A DNA stretch of 6,327 nt from Ruminococcaceae bacterium UBA1213 (GCA_002309275.1 DBXL01000173.1:1-6327); one strand, 5' to 3'. Shown: positions 1 to 6,308, numbered from the stretch's first letter. The notes: a model not told the origin generated them from the sequence alone. A program made the numbers and translations.

Positions 1-1041
1 CTGCTTTTGATACTTGGAACAGGCATAATATTTGTTGTGGATAAAGTAAAGGACAGTCAGGCTTGGGATAAACTCATAATGGGCAGATATGTCAATACGG
101 TTTCTGTCAACGGTCATAAAATGAATGTCTGTATCAGGGGCAATAAAGAGGCGGAATATACGATTGTTTCGCTTCAGGGACTCAATAATATGGCAAATGT
201 CGTGGAGATGGAAACCGCAACAGAGCCACTCTTTGACAAATACCAATTTGCATTCGTTGACCGTGCAGGTTATGGACTAAGTGAAGATACCCATGAAGAA
301 CAGACTGTTGAACAGGTCGTTTCAGACTACCGCACAGCCCTTGCAAATGCAGGTCTGAAAGCCCCCTATGTTTTAATGGCACATTCATTCGGCGGTGTGT
401 ATGCGTCTTACTGGGAAATGACTTATCCCGATGAGATAAAAGCTGTCATTTATCTTGACCCCACTCAGATAGGCTCTCTTGAGGATATAAGCGAGATGAC
501 GGAATCCCGTCATGCAGGTTTTATGATGTATGCGAGCGTTGTCGGCTCAAAGCTCGGTATTGACAGAATTATTTTCAATTCCAAGGAATACACAGTAAAC
601 CTGCAGACAGACAAGCAAAAGGAATATGCACAGGCGATATGGGGATTATGTCCGATGTCATGGACAGTCTGCTCGGAAGAAAACAATTATGCCTACAATG
701 TCCGCACAACTGCCGAACTTATTTCTCCGAATGACATTCCCAAACTCTATATAGATGCATTTGCCTACACCATAGAAGATATAAAAGAAAAAATGGCTTA
801 CGAAAAGAAAATCATGCAGGAAGCAGGCGTTTATTCAGATGATATGAGTATCCCTGAAAGTGCCATTGATGAAATGTTTGTGGCAAGTCAGAAAAGCTTT
901 TACGAAAGAAATATAAAAACTTACATAGATAAACTTGGAAATGTCACTTATGTGAATATACCCGGAAATCACTCCATATTCAAGCACAAGCCCCAAGAAG
1001 TTTCAAAAGCCATAGGCGATTTTCTCGACAAAGTAAAATGA
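1..1041 (+). CDS. alpha/beta hydrolase, probably membrane-anchored or exported; 5' end cut by window edge
   Basis: The frame is open from base 1. The first in-window start-like codon is a TTG at 7, but the reading frame before it (Leu-Leu-Leu) continues the same hydrophobic stretch, so the real start lies upstream. Numbering from the TTG (344 codons), residues 1-11 are the end of a hydrophobic helix followed by charged residues, which suggests a signal anchor with the enzyme domain outside the cell. The alpha/beta hydrolase fold is shown by DRAGYGLSE (85-93), the nucleophile elbow AHSFGG (125-130) with Ser127, the strand AVIYLDP (146-152), and a late His322 in GNHSIF that fits the catalytic histidine. 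The elbow has Ala where the usual G-x-S-x-G motif has its first Gly. Residues about 155-300 form a long insertion that may act as a lid. The acid of the triad cannot be assigned by eye. The substrate is unknown; esterase, lipase or aminopeptidase-like activity are all possible. It converges with ispE, and a hairpin follows 11 bases after the TGA. Confidence 0.85.
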   Translation: MLLILGTGIIFVVDKVKDSQAWDKLIMGRYVNTVSVNGHKMNVCIRGNKEAEYTIVSLQGLNNMANVVEMETATEPLFDKYQFAFVDRAGYGLSEDTHEEQTVEQVVSDYRTALANAGLKAPYVLMAHSFGGVYASYWEMTYPDEIKAVIYLDPTQIGSLEDISEMTESRHAGFMMYASVVGSKLGIDRIIFNSKEYTVNLQTDKQKEYAQAIWGLCPMSWTVCSEENNYAYNVRTTAELISPNDIPKLYIDAFAYTIEDIKEKMAYEKKIMQEAGVYSDDMSIPESAIDEMFVASQKSFYERNIKTYIDKLGNVTYVNIPGNHSIFKHKPQEVSKAIGDFLDKVK

Positions 1042-1045
1042 CATC

Positions 1046-1092
1046 AAAAAAAGCGGTACACCAATCCATGTGTACCGCCTTTATTATTTTAT
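1046..1092. terminator. bidirectional Rho-independent terminator between convergent genes
   Basis: A perfect 9-bp inverted repeat, GCGGTACAC (1053-1061) and GTGTACCGC (1070-1078), encloses an 8-base loop. On the + strand it is followed by a T-rich run (1080-1092). On the minus strand it is followed by seven uninterrupted Ts (complement of A1046-A1052). It lies in the 42-base gap between the stop of the + strand hydrolase (1039-1041) and the tandem TAA TAA stops of ispE (1086-1081). It can therefore end transcripts arriving from both sides. The minus-strand direction looks stronger because its T-run is unbroken; the + direction tail is interrupted by A and overlaps the ispE stop. Confidence 0.88.
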
Positions 1093-1956
1093 CACTTGAC
1101 ATTCCGAAACAGGCTCTGTCAGCCATACATTTTCAAAATGTCTTTCAAGCTCGTTCATGCAGTCATCTGCATCTGATTTTTCTTCAAATATGCCGAATAT
1201 CGCCGAACCGCTGCCCGTCATCAATGCACCCTCTGCTCCGTACTCTTTCATACAGGATTTTATCCTATCTATTTCAGGCACTTCCACGACTTCTTCAAAT
1301 TTATTGTAAAGTGCCTTTCCGACAGCCTGTATATCGCCCCTGCATATTGCGTCTGCCATAGGCTCCGCACTTCTGCACTGTTCATATCCCATGCTGTCCG
1401 ATTTTGCATAAGCCTCTTTCGTGGAGATTTTTATATCAGGCTTTACAACGACTATATAACACTCGGGCATTTCCGGCAATGGTGTAAGAATTGTTCCTAT
1501 TCCGCTGGCGGTCATTGTTCCGCCATATATGCAGAACGGCACATCTGCACCGATATTTTCGGCTATTTCTGCAAGCTCGTCTTGTGAAAAGCCTGTATCA
1601 AGCATTTCATTCAGGGCTACCAGAACGGCTGCCGCATCTGTACTGCCTCCTGCCATGCCTGCCTGTGAGGGTATTCTTTTCTTTATCTTCACCCACACAT
1701 TTTTAGGCTTTATCTCTGCATATTCAAAAAACTCCCTGACAGCCTTATAAGCTGTATTTGTTTCATTGCAGGGGATACTTTCATCTGTGCATGAAATATT
1801 GATTTCACCGTCACCTTTTTCGACAGTTACGGTTACTTCATCATAAAGAGATACTGACTGCATTATCATACTGACAATATGATAGCCGTCACCTCTCCTT
1901 CCTGTTATGTCCAGAAAAAGATTTATTTTTGCAGCTGCTCGGACTGTTGTTCGCAT
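1084..1956 (-). CDS. ispE: 4-diphosphocytidyl-2-C-methyl-D-erythritol kinase (IspE)
   Basis: This cytosolic GHMP-superfamily kinase phosphorylates the 2-hydroxyl of CDP-methylerythritol with ATP, the fourth step of the MEP pathway to isopentenyl diphosphate. With 290 residues from the chosen start, it has normal family length. Seen: N-terminal AKINL with Lys10, the substrate loop GRRGDGYH (19-26), the ATP-binding glycine loop PSQAGMAGGSTDAA (96-109), GADVPF with Asp138 (matching the catalytic Lys/Asp pair of the family), and the C-terminal GHMP motif MTGSGSAIFGIF (246-257). I chose the ATG at 1956 because GAAAGG (1970-1965) is 8 bases before it. An in-frame ATG two codons earlier, at 1962, overlaps the TAA of the upstream aminotransferase (TAATG) but leaves only 2 bases after that same site. 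It is the last gene of the regulator-aminotransferase-ispE operon and ends in two consecutive TAA codons just before the shared terminator. Confidence 0.96.
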   Translation of the reverse strand: MRTTVRAAAKINLFLDITGRRGDGYHIVSMIMQSVSLYDEVTVTVEKGDGEINISCTDESIPCNETNTAYKAVREFFEYAEIKPKNVWVKIKKRIPSQAGMAGGSTDAAAVLVALNEMLDTGFSQDELAEIAENIGADVPFCIYGGTMTASGIGTILTPLPEMPECYIVVVKPDIKISTKEAYAKSDSMGYEQCRSAEPMADAICRGDIQAVGKALYNKFEEVVEVPEIDRIKSCMKEYGAEGALMTGSGSAIFGIFEEKSDADDCMNELERHFENVWLTEPVSECQVIK

Positions 1957-1961
1957 AGCCA

Positions 1962-3131
1962 TTACCTTTCGTTAAGAAATCTCTCTATTCTTTCAAGAGC
2001 CTCCTGAATATGTTTGAGCGAGTATGAATACGACACTCTTGCAAATCCCTCTCCGCATTTTCCGAATGCATTTCCGGGAACGATTGCAACTCTCTGGGCA
2101 TAAATGAGCTTTTCACAGAATTCCTCTGAACTCATGCCTGAAACCTGTATGCTCGGGAACACATAGAAAGCTCCCTCCGGTTCAAAGCACGTCAAGCCCA
2201 TTCTGCAAAGTTCATCTACAATGAGCCTTCTTCTCATATCATATTCTTCACGCATACGTTCAATATCACTGTCACCATGCTTTAAAGCCTCTATTGCGGC
2301 ATTTTGTGCCGTTGTGGGTGCAGACATGATGGCATACTGGTGCAGTTTCAGCATTTGTGTTATAATCGGCTCCGGACCGAGTGCATAGCCCAATCTCCAG
2401 CCCGTCATAGCATATGCCTTTGAAAAACCGCTTATGACAACTGTTCTTTCTTTCATGCCGGGTATATCCGCAAATGAAACGTGTCTTTCCTTGCCGTATG
2501 TAAGCTCCCCGTATATCTCATCGGACATTACAACAAGATTATGCTTTTCAACCACTTTGGCAATTTCCTCAAGATGCTCCCTACGCATAACCGCACCTGT
2601 GGGATTATTCGGGAAAGGCAATATCAAAAGCTTTGATTTAGGCGTAATTTTTTCTTCAAGCTCCTGTGCCGTCAGTCTGAAGCCGTTTTCGGACTTGGTA
2701 TTGATGACAACCGGCTTACCGTCTGCCATTATCGTCATAGGCTCATAACAGACAAATGCAGGCTGTGGTATTAAAACCTCGTCACCTTCCTGTATCAACG
2801 CCCTTATGCAGAGGTCTATCGCCTCAGAACCGCCCACTGTTACCACAATCTCTTCTTCAGGATCATACTCTACATTGAAACGTCTTGCATAATACTTTGA
2901 AATCTGCTTTCTAAGCTCCAGAAATCCCCTGTTGGGAGAATACCATGTATGACCTTTTCGGAGAGATTCGATACCCTCCTGCCTTACATGCCATGGAGTG
3001 GTAAAGTCAGGCTCACCTATACTCAAAGAAATGACATTATCCATTTCATTGGCAATATCAAAAAATTTTCTTATCCCGGAGGGCTTGAGCTGCTGAACTT
3101 TATCATTGAGCATTCTTGAATAATCTATCAC
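1962..3131 (-). CDS. PLP-dependent class I/II aminotransferase, likely alanine transaminase type (AlaT-like)
   Basis: This fold-type I aminotransferase has 389 residues, the usual length for the AspC/AlaT/PatA group. Seen: the N-terminal substrate region SIGEPDF (37-43), GGSEAI (100-105) for phosphate binding, NNPTG (175-179) with Asn176, SDEIYG (203-208) with Asp204 and Tyr207 contacting the pyridine ring and O3', SGFSK with the Schiff-base Lys238, GWRLGY (244-249) with phosphate-binding Arg246, and Arg365 in FARVSYS for the substrate carboxylate. The start is GTG at 3131. AAAGGAG (3147-3141) is 9 bases upstream, and the GTG overlaps the regulator's TGA as GTGA, so translation is likely coupled. 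The family moves amino groups between an amino acid and a 2-oxoacid. Pairing with an adjacent Lrp-type regulator is the arrangement of B. subtilis alaR-alaT, so alanine/pyruvate is the best guess. Aspartate or aromatic amino acids cannot be excluded from sequence alone. Confidence 0.93.
   Translation of the reverse strand: MIDYSRMLNDKVQQLKPSGIRKFFDIANEMDNVISLSIGEPDFTTPWHVRQEGIESLRKGHTWYSPNRGFLELRKQISKYYARRFNVEYDPEEEIVVTVGGSEAIDLCIRALIQEGDEVLIPQPAFVCYEPMTIMADGKPVVINTKSENGFRLTAQELEEKITPKSKLLILPFPNNPTGAVMRREHLEEIAKVVEKHNLVVMSDEIYGELTYGKERHVSFADIPGMKERTVVISGFSKAYAMTGWRLGYALGPEPIITQMLKLHQYAIMSAPTTAQNAAIEALKHGDSDIERMREEYDMRRRLIVDELCRMGLTCFEPEGAFYVFPSIQVSGMSSEEFCEKLIYAQRVAIVPGNAFGKCGEGFARVSYSYSLKHIQEALERIERFLNER
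1965..1970 (-). promoter_or_regulatory. ribosome binding site that decides the ispE start
   Basis: GAAAGG on the minus strand lies within the last codons (Glu-Arg) of the aminotransferase gene. It is 8 bases from the ATG at 1956 and only 2 bases from the ATG at 1962. The spacing favours the downstream ATG. The site's position inside the preceding coding region means ispE initiation is probably coupled to translation of the aminotransferase. Confidence 0.65.
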
Positions 3132-3610
3132 AATACCATACTCCTTTGTTCGTCCTCCTCATCACCATAGAAAGCAATACCGTCACCCTTGTACTGCATA
3201 AGCACAAAATTGGTTGCCGTACTCATAACATTCTCTATGGTAGAAAGACGCTTTGAAACAAATTCTGCAATTTCCTGAATATTCTTTCCTCTTACTATCG
3301 TGATGAGGTCATATCTTGATGACGCTGCAAGGTAAACACTATCAACATTGTCATAGGACATAATCATTTTGGCTATCTCATCAAAACCCGTTTCCGCTTT
3401 GGGAGTAACTTTCATTTCTATGATAGCTGTTACACCTGTATCAAGAACTTTATCCCAATCCACAACAGCCTTGCTTCCTCTTACAATTCCTCTGTCTTTC
3501 AGGTCCTGAAGCTGTCTTTTTACCTCTTTTTCCGATTCATTGAGCATTGTCGCCAACTGTGCTGTTGTAAAGTCATTGTTCTTGCTGATGATTTCCAAAA
3601 GTTTGTTCAT
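3128..3610 (-). CDS. Lrp/AsnC-family transcriptional regulator
   Basis: This is a 160-residue DNA-binding protein, near the family norm. Residues about 1-45 form the winged helix-turn-helix: DFTTAQLATMLNESEKEVKRQLQDLKDRGIV is the characteristic layout, with the recognition helix about 26-38. Residues about 60-142 form the RAM (AsnC ligand-binding) domain, with strand TAIIEMKV (61-68), the helix around 76-86, VDSVYLAASSRYDLITIVRG (89-108) and a last strand TATNFVLMQY (131-140). The tail after 145 is acidic (DEEDEQR) and not part of the core fold. Proteins of this family form dimers and octamers and sense amino acids. The ATG at 3610 is preceded by GAGG with 8 bases between. It is the first gene of the operon behind a perfect promoter, and its stop overlaps the GTG of the aminotransferase. 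By analogy with AlaR it probably controls that gene and itself; the ligand is inferred, not seen. Confidence 0.93.
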   Translation of the reverse strand: MNKLLEIISKNNDFTTAQLATMLNESEKEVKRQLQDLKDRGIVRGSKAVVDWDKVLDTGVTAIIEMKVTPKAETGFDEIAKMIMSYDNVDSVYLAASSRYDLITIVRGKNIQEIAEFVSKRLSTIENVMSTATNFVLMQYKGDGIAFYGDEEDEQRSMVL

Positions 3611-3626
3611 AAAAGATACCTCTTTT
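3611..3626 (-). promoter_or_regulatory. small inverted repeat over the regulator's ribosome binding site
   Basis: On the minus strand the bases just before the ATG read AAAAGA, GGTA, TCTTTT: a perfect 6-bp inverted repeat with a 4-base loop. The ribosome binding site (AGAGG) sits half in the 5' arm and half in the loop. A hairpin here would touch the start codon. With only one G-C pair it would be weak, so any effect on translation would be slight or temperature dependent. The repeat is visible; the function is a guess. Confidence 0.3.
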
Positions 3627-3646
3627 CTTTATTTTAAGTAATTATT

Positions 3647-3675
3647 ATTATACAGCAATATAGATAAAATGTCAA
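3647..3675 (-). promoter_or_regulatory. perfect consensus sigma-A promoter for the regulator-aminotransferase-ispE operon
   Basis: On the minus strand TTGACA (3675-3670) and TATAAT (3652-3647) are separated by exactly 17 bases, matching the housekeeping consensus at all twelve positions. Transcription should begin near 3640, giving a leader of roughly 30 bases before the ATG at 3610, too short for an attenuator or riboswitch. The TGA stop of the upstream patatin gene (3674-3672) lies inside the -35 box. An imperfect A/T-rich dyad (TTATTATA at 3645-3652 and TATAGATAA at 3659-3667) covers the -10 box and spacer. This is where an Lrp-type regulator could bind its own promoter, but A/T-rich dyads also arise by chance. 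Confidence 0.85.
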
Positions 3676-4529
3676 AGACTATTTAATGCAATAAATCTTC
3701 TCATATCTGCAAGTCTGTTCTTTGCGTCCGTCACTCCCAGCTGATAAACCTCCTCCAGCTTATCGGGTTTTGTACAGTATCTGCCTATTGTAACGGGCTG
3801 TGACGGCTCTATGACCAATGCATTTCCCTTTTCCTGCTCGGCATAGCAAAGCTCTTTTTCACTGTTATATACATTTGCCCTGTTCAGCATTGCCTTTACA
3901 AGTTCGGGATATTCCCTGTACTTCATCTTCAAAGCTATTTTCGGCACGTCACTCTTTTTTTTGCGGTATTCATTTTCCCTTGTAAGCACGACTATATTTT
4001 TTGTAAATCCGTCATTCATTGCATAATCTATCGGAATGGGGGCGACAACTCCCCCGTCAAGCAGATATTTTCCTTTGAAATCCACTATATTAGTGACCAT
4101 CGGCAGAGATGATGAAGCAATCAGCGGTCTGAAATCCTCTTCCATATCCTTTTTATCAAAAAATACAGCTTTGCCTGTTTCGCAGTCCGTGGCACCTGCC
4201 AGTATATTCATACTGCTTTTGAAAAACTCCCCGTAATCAAACGGCAGGAGCTTGTCTGCCAGCTCACCGAATATAAAATCAAATCCAAATATACTTCCTG
4301 TTTTCACAAGGGCTGAAAAACTCATATAACGCTTGTCACAGGCATATTTAGTAAAAATCTCATAATTTCTTTTATTCTGCTTTGATATATAGGAAAGGGC
4401 ATTGCACGCTCCGGCAGATACGCCGTAAATTGTCTGACAGAAAATATTATTTTCTGCCAATACATCAAGCACTCCTGCCGTATAAGCCCCTCTTGTGCCT
4501 CCGCCCTCAAGTATTAGACTAATTGACAT
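3672..4529 (-). CDS. patatin-like phospholipase family protein
   Basis: This 285-residue patatin-fold lipid acyl hydrolase uses a Ser-Asp dyad. Seen: the oxyanion loop EGGGTRGAY (8-16), the nucleophile elbow GVSAG with Ser38, and LDGG with Asp158 followed by the expected Gly-Gly and Pro. All dyad and oxyanion elements are intact, so an active enzyme is likely. Residues 1-7 begin the first strand directly, and there is no signal peptide or membrane helix, so it should act in the cytosol or on the inner membrane face. Length and layout resemble the short bacterial patatins such as E. coli YjjU rather than outer-membrane or toxin types. The ATG at 4529 has GGAG 11 bases upstream, a slightly long spacing. 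It stands alone between mrnC (111 bases) and the regulator operon (61 bases), with no terminator seen after it, so transcripts may run into the next operon. The natural lipid substrate is not known. Confidence 0.92.
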   Translation of the reverse strand: MSISLILEGGGTRGAYTAGVLDVLAENNIFCQTIYGVSAGACNALSYISKQNKRNYEIFTKYACDKRYMSFSALVKTGSIFGFDFIFGELADKLLPFDYGEFFKSSMNILAGATDCETGKAVFFDKKDMEEDFRPLIASSSLPMVTNIVDFKGKYLLDGGVVAPIPIDYAMNDGFTKNIVVLTRENEYRKKKSDVPKIALKMKYREYPELVKAMLNRANVYNSEKELCYAEQEKGNALVIEPSQPVTIGRYCTKPDKLEEVYQLGVTDAKNRLADMRRFIALNSL

Positions 4530-4561
4530 AATTTTTTCAGCTCCGATACTTTTTTCATACC

Positions 4562-4590
4562 CCTATATCATACACTTTCTCTGTAAACAA
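4562..4590 (-). promoter_or_regulatory. weak candidate promoter for the patatin-like gene
   Basis: On the minus strand TTGTTT (4590-4585) is followed after 17 bases by TATAGG (4567-4562). A TG one base before the -10 box forms an extended -10. The matches to consensus are 3 of 6 and 4 of 6. It is the best pair I could find in the 111-base gap between mrnC and this gene (4530-4640). The rest of the gap is A/T-rich with no GC-rich hairpin, so read-through from obg-mrnC is also possible. Confidence 0.3.
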
Positions 4591-4640
4591 ATCATTAACA
4601 AATTTTTCTGAAATTTTTAATTTTTGAATGTGTTCACTAA

Positions 4641-5021
4641 TTATGCATTATGAATTGAGAGAAGTTCTCTGATTCGGTCGGTTTTTCCCGAAAGGTATAA
4701 ATAGCCGAAAAGGGCTTCCAGTCCCGTTGCATAGTGATATTCCTGTGTACGCTTGTGGGCATGGGCGGTATGGGCATTTCTGCCACGTCTGAATATATCC
4801 GTTTCTTCTTCCGTCAGAAACGGCTCTATTTTTTTAAACAGCTCCGCCTGTGCCTCACATCTGACACGCTCTACTTTCAGTTGATTCAGTTCTTTGACAG
4901 GGCGATTTGCCCTGCAGACAATTTCCTCTCTCACAAATAAATCATATACCCCGTCGCCTATAAATGCCAAAGTCAGCGGACTCAGCTGTTTTGGCTCACA
5001 TTCATACTCCGTCAGTCGCAT
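4641..5021 (-). CDS. mrnC: Mini-ribonuclease III (23S rRNA maturation nuclease)
   Basis: This 126-residue protein consists of one RNase III catalytic domain without the double-stranded RNA-binding domain, the hallmark of Mini-III. Seen: SPLTLAFIGDGVYDLFVRE (14-32), which is the RNase III signature with catalytic Asp23, the basic stretch RRGRNAHTAHAHKR (78-91), and ATGLEALFGYLYL (98-110) carrying the second acidic position, Glu102. In B. subtilis the homologue trims the 5' and 3' ends of 23S rRNA precursors as a homodimer acting on assembled 50S particles. The ATG at 5021 has GGAG 8 bases upstream, lying in the last codon of obg and its flank. Only 5 bases separate it from the obg stop, so the two are almost certainly co-transcribed and probably translationally coupled. 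The pairing fits a shared role in large-subunit maturation. Confidence 0.95.
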   Translation of the reverse strand: MRLTEYECEPKQLSPLTLAFIGDGVYDLFVREEIVCRANRPVKELNQLKVERVRCEAQAELFKKIEPFLTEEETDIFRRGRNAHTAHAHKRTQEYHYATGLEALFGYLYLSGKTDRIRELLSIHNA

Positions 5022-5026
5022 ATATC

Positions 5027-6295
5027 TTACTCCACAAACTCAAATTCAACGTCATACATACTTACTGTATCGCCCTCATTGATTCCCGCCTCTTTGAGTG
5101 CATCTATAACTCCCGCATTGATGAGGACTCTCTGGAAATACTGCAAAGATTCCGAGTCATCAAAATTGATTCCCCTGAGAACTCTCAAAAGCCATTCTGC
5201 CTCGACAAAGTATATATCATCATTTTTGGTTATCTTCACAGACTGCTTTTCAATCTCGTCTTCCGGTATGACAGGCGGCTGTTCCGGCTCATATCTGACT
5301 ACGGGAGGCAGTTTGGAAAGCTGTTCCTGTATCTCTTTCAAAAGAGGCTCTGTTTCATAGTTGATTGCCGCCATGATGGGAAAGAATTTATATCCCTTTT
5401 CTTCAACGTACTTTTTGAAATCCTCAACAACTTCATCTTCTGTCAGGTCGCATTTGTTGCCTGCAACTATCATCGGTCTTTGGGCAAGTTCGGGATTGAA
5501 TTTTTCAAGCTCCCTGTTGATTGTTTCAAAGTCCTGTTTCGGATCACGTCCCTCACTGCCGGACACGTCAACCATGTGGACAAGGAGCCTGCACCTCTCA
5601 ACGTGACGCAAAAATTGATGTCCCAGTCCCAGTCCCTCATGTGCTCCCTCGATAAGTCCGGGAATATCTGCCATGACAAATGAGCTTTCACCCATTCTCA
5701 CAACGCCTAAAACAGGGGTTATTGTTGTAAAGTGATAGTTGGCAATAATGGGCTTTGCCTCGCTGACAACAGAAATAAAAGTTGATTTTCCCACATTGGG
5801 AAAGCCTACGATTCCGACATCTGCCAAAAGTTTCAATTCAAGCTGTACTTCAAAGCTTTCACCGGGCATACCTGCTTTTGCAAAACGGGGAGTCTGTCTT
5901 GTAGGGGTGGCGAAGTGGGTATTTCCCCAGCCGCCTTTGCCACCTTTGGCAACGGTCACAGGCTCTCTGTCAGATATATCTGCCAGTATTCTGCCTGTCT
6001 GATACTCCTTTACAACTGTTCCAAGCGGTACTTTTATGATTAAATCGGGAGCTTTTTTGCCGTTGCACCTGCCGCCCCTGCCATTTTCGCCTTTTTGTGC
6101 AGTGTATTTTCTTTTATACCTGAAATCCGCAAGTGTGGACAAATTGGTATCTGCCACAAATACTATATTTCCGCCACGTCCGCCGTCTCCGCCATCGGGA
6201 CCGCCTGACGCAACATATTTTTCTCTGTGGAAAGCAACCGCACCATCTCCGCCGTCACCTGCTTTTATAAATATCTTCGCTATATCTACAAACAT
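5027..6295 (-). CDS. obg: GTPase Obg (50S assembly / stress GTPase) with OCT domain
   Basis: This conserved GTPase binds the large ribosomal subunit late in assembly and is linked to ppGpp and stress signalling in other bacteria. With 422 residues it matches Gram-positive Obg in length. Domains in order: the glycine-rich Obg fold (about 1-157) with repeats such as GDGGDG, GGPDGGDGGRGG and GENGRGG; the G domain (about 158-330) with G1 GFPNVGKST (164-172), switch I FTTITP (189-194), G3 DIPG (210-213) and G4 NKCD (280-283); and the C-terminal OCT domain (about 345-422). At G5 the usual Ser-Ala appears as Met-Ala-Ala (308-310). I chose the ATG at 6295, with AGGA 7 bases upstream, over an in-frame TTG two codons earlier. 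The protein then begins MFVDIAKIFIKAGDGG, as the family normally does. It is followed by mrnC after 5 bases. In Firmicutes rplU-rpmA often lie upstream, but this part is outside the window. Confidence 0.97.
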   Translation of the reverse strand: MFVDIAKIFIKAGDGGDGAVAFHREKYVASGGPDGGDGGRGGNIVFVADTNLSTLADFRYKRKYTAQKGENGRGGRCNGKKAPDLIIKVPLGTVVKEYQTGRILADISDREPVTVAKGGKGGWGNTHFATPTRQTPRFAKAGMPGESFEVQLELKLLADVGIVGFPNVGKSTFISVVSEAKPIIANYHFTTITPVLGVVRMGESSFVMADIPGLIEGAHEGLGLGHQFLRHVERCRLLVHMVDVSGSEGRDPKQDFETINRELEKFNPELAQRPMIVAGNKCDLTEDEVVEDFKKYVEEKGYKFFPIMAAINYETEPLLKEIQEQLSKLPPVVRYEPEQPPVIPEDEIEKQSVKITKNDDIYFVEAEWLLRVLRGINFDDSESLQYFQRVLINAGVIDALKEAGINEGDTVSMYDVEFEFVE

Positions 6296-6302
6296 ATGCA
6301 AT

Positions 6303-6308
6303 TCCTGC
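6303..6308 (-). promoter_or_regulatory. ribosome binding site that decides the obg start
   Basis: GCAGGA on the minus strand ends 7 bases before the ATG at 6295, which is good spacing. The in-frame TTG at 6301 would leave a single base and can be dismissed. Beyond this site the window holds only about 19 bases of upstream DNA, in which no promoter or terminator can be judged. Confidence 0.75.

Noticed and set aside
1038..1361. A + strand frame of 107 codons whose ATG overlaps the hydrolase stop (ATGA)
   Set aside because: It runs through the terminator hairpin and then antisense to ispE. The protein has no recognisable features.
4514..4558. A 14-codon minus-strand mini-frame overlapping the start of the patatin gene, a possible leader peptide
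   Set aside because: The G-rich stretch before its ATG is only one base away, too close to serve as a ribosome binding site, and the peptide shows no amino-acid bias typical of attenuators.
4590..4627. An A/T-only inverted repeat (AAATTT arms) after mrnC, a possible terminator
   Set aside because: The stem has only A-T pairs, with a bulge if extended, and no clean T-run follows. AAATTT is self-complementary and common in such DNA.
4658..4670. Palindrome AGAGAA-G-TTCTCT near the end of mrnC
   Set aside because: It lies inside coding sequence, would form only a 4-bp stem as RNA, and has no T-run after it.
4964..5683. A long + strand open frame (239 codons) opposite mrnC and obg
   Set aside because: It is antisense to two clearly identified genes, has no recognisable domain and no convincing ribosome binding site. 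The frame is open only because of the codon pattern of obg.
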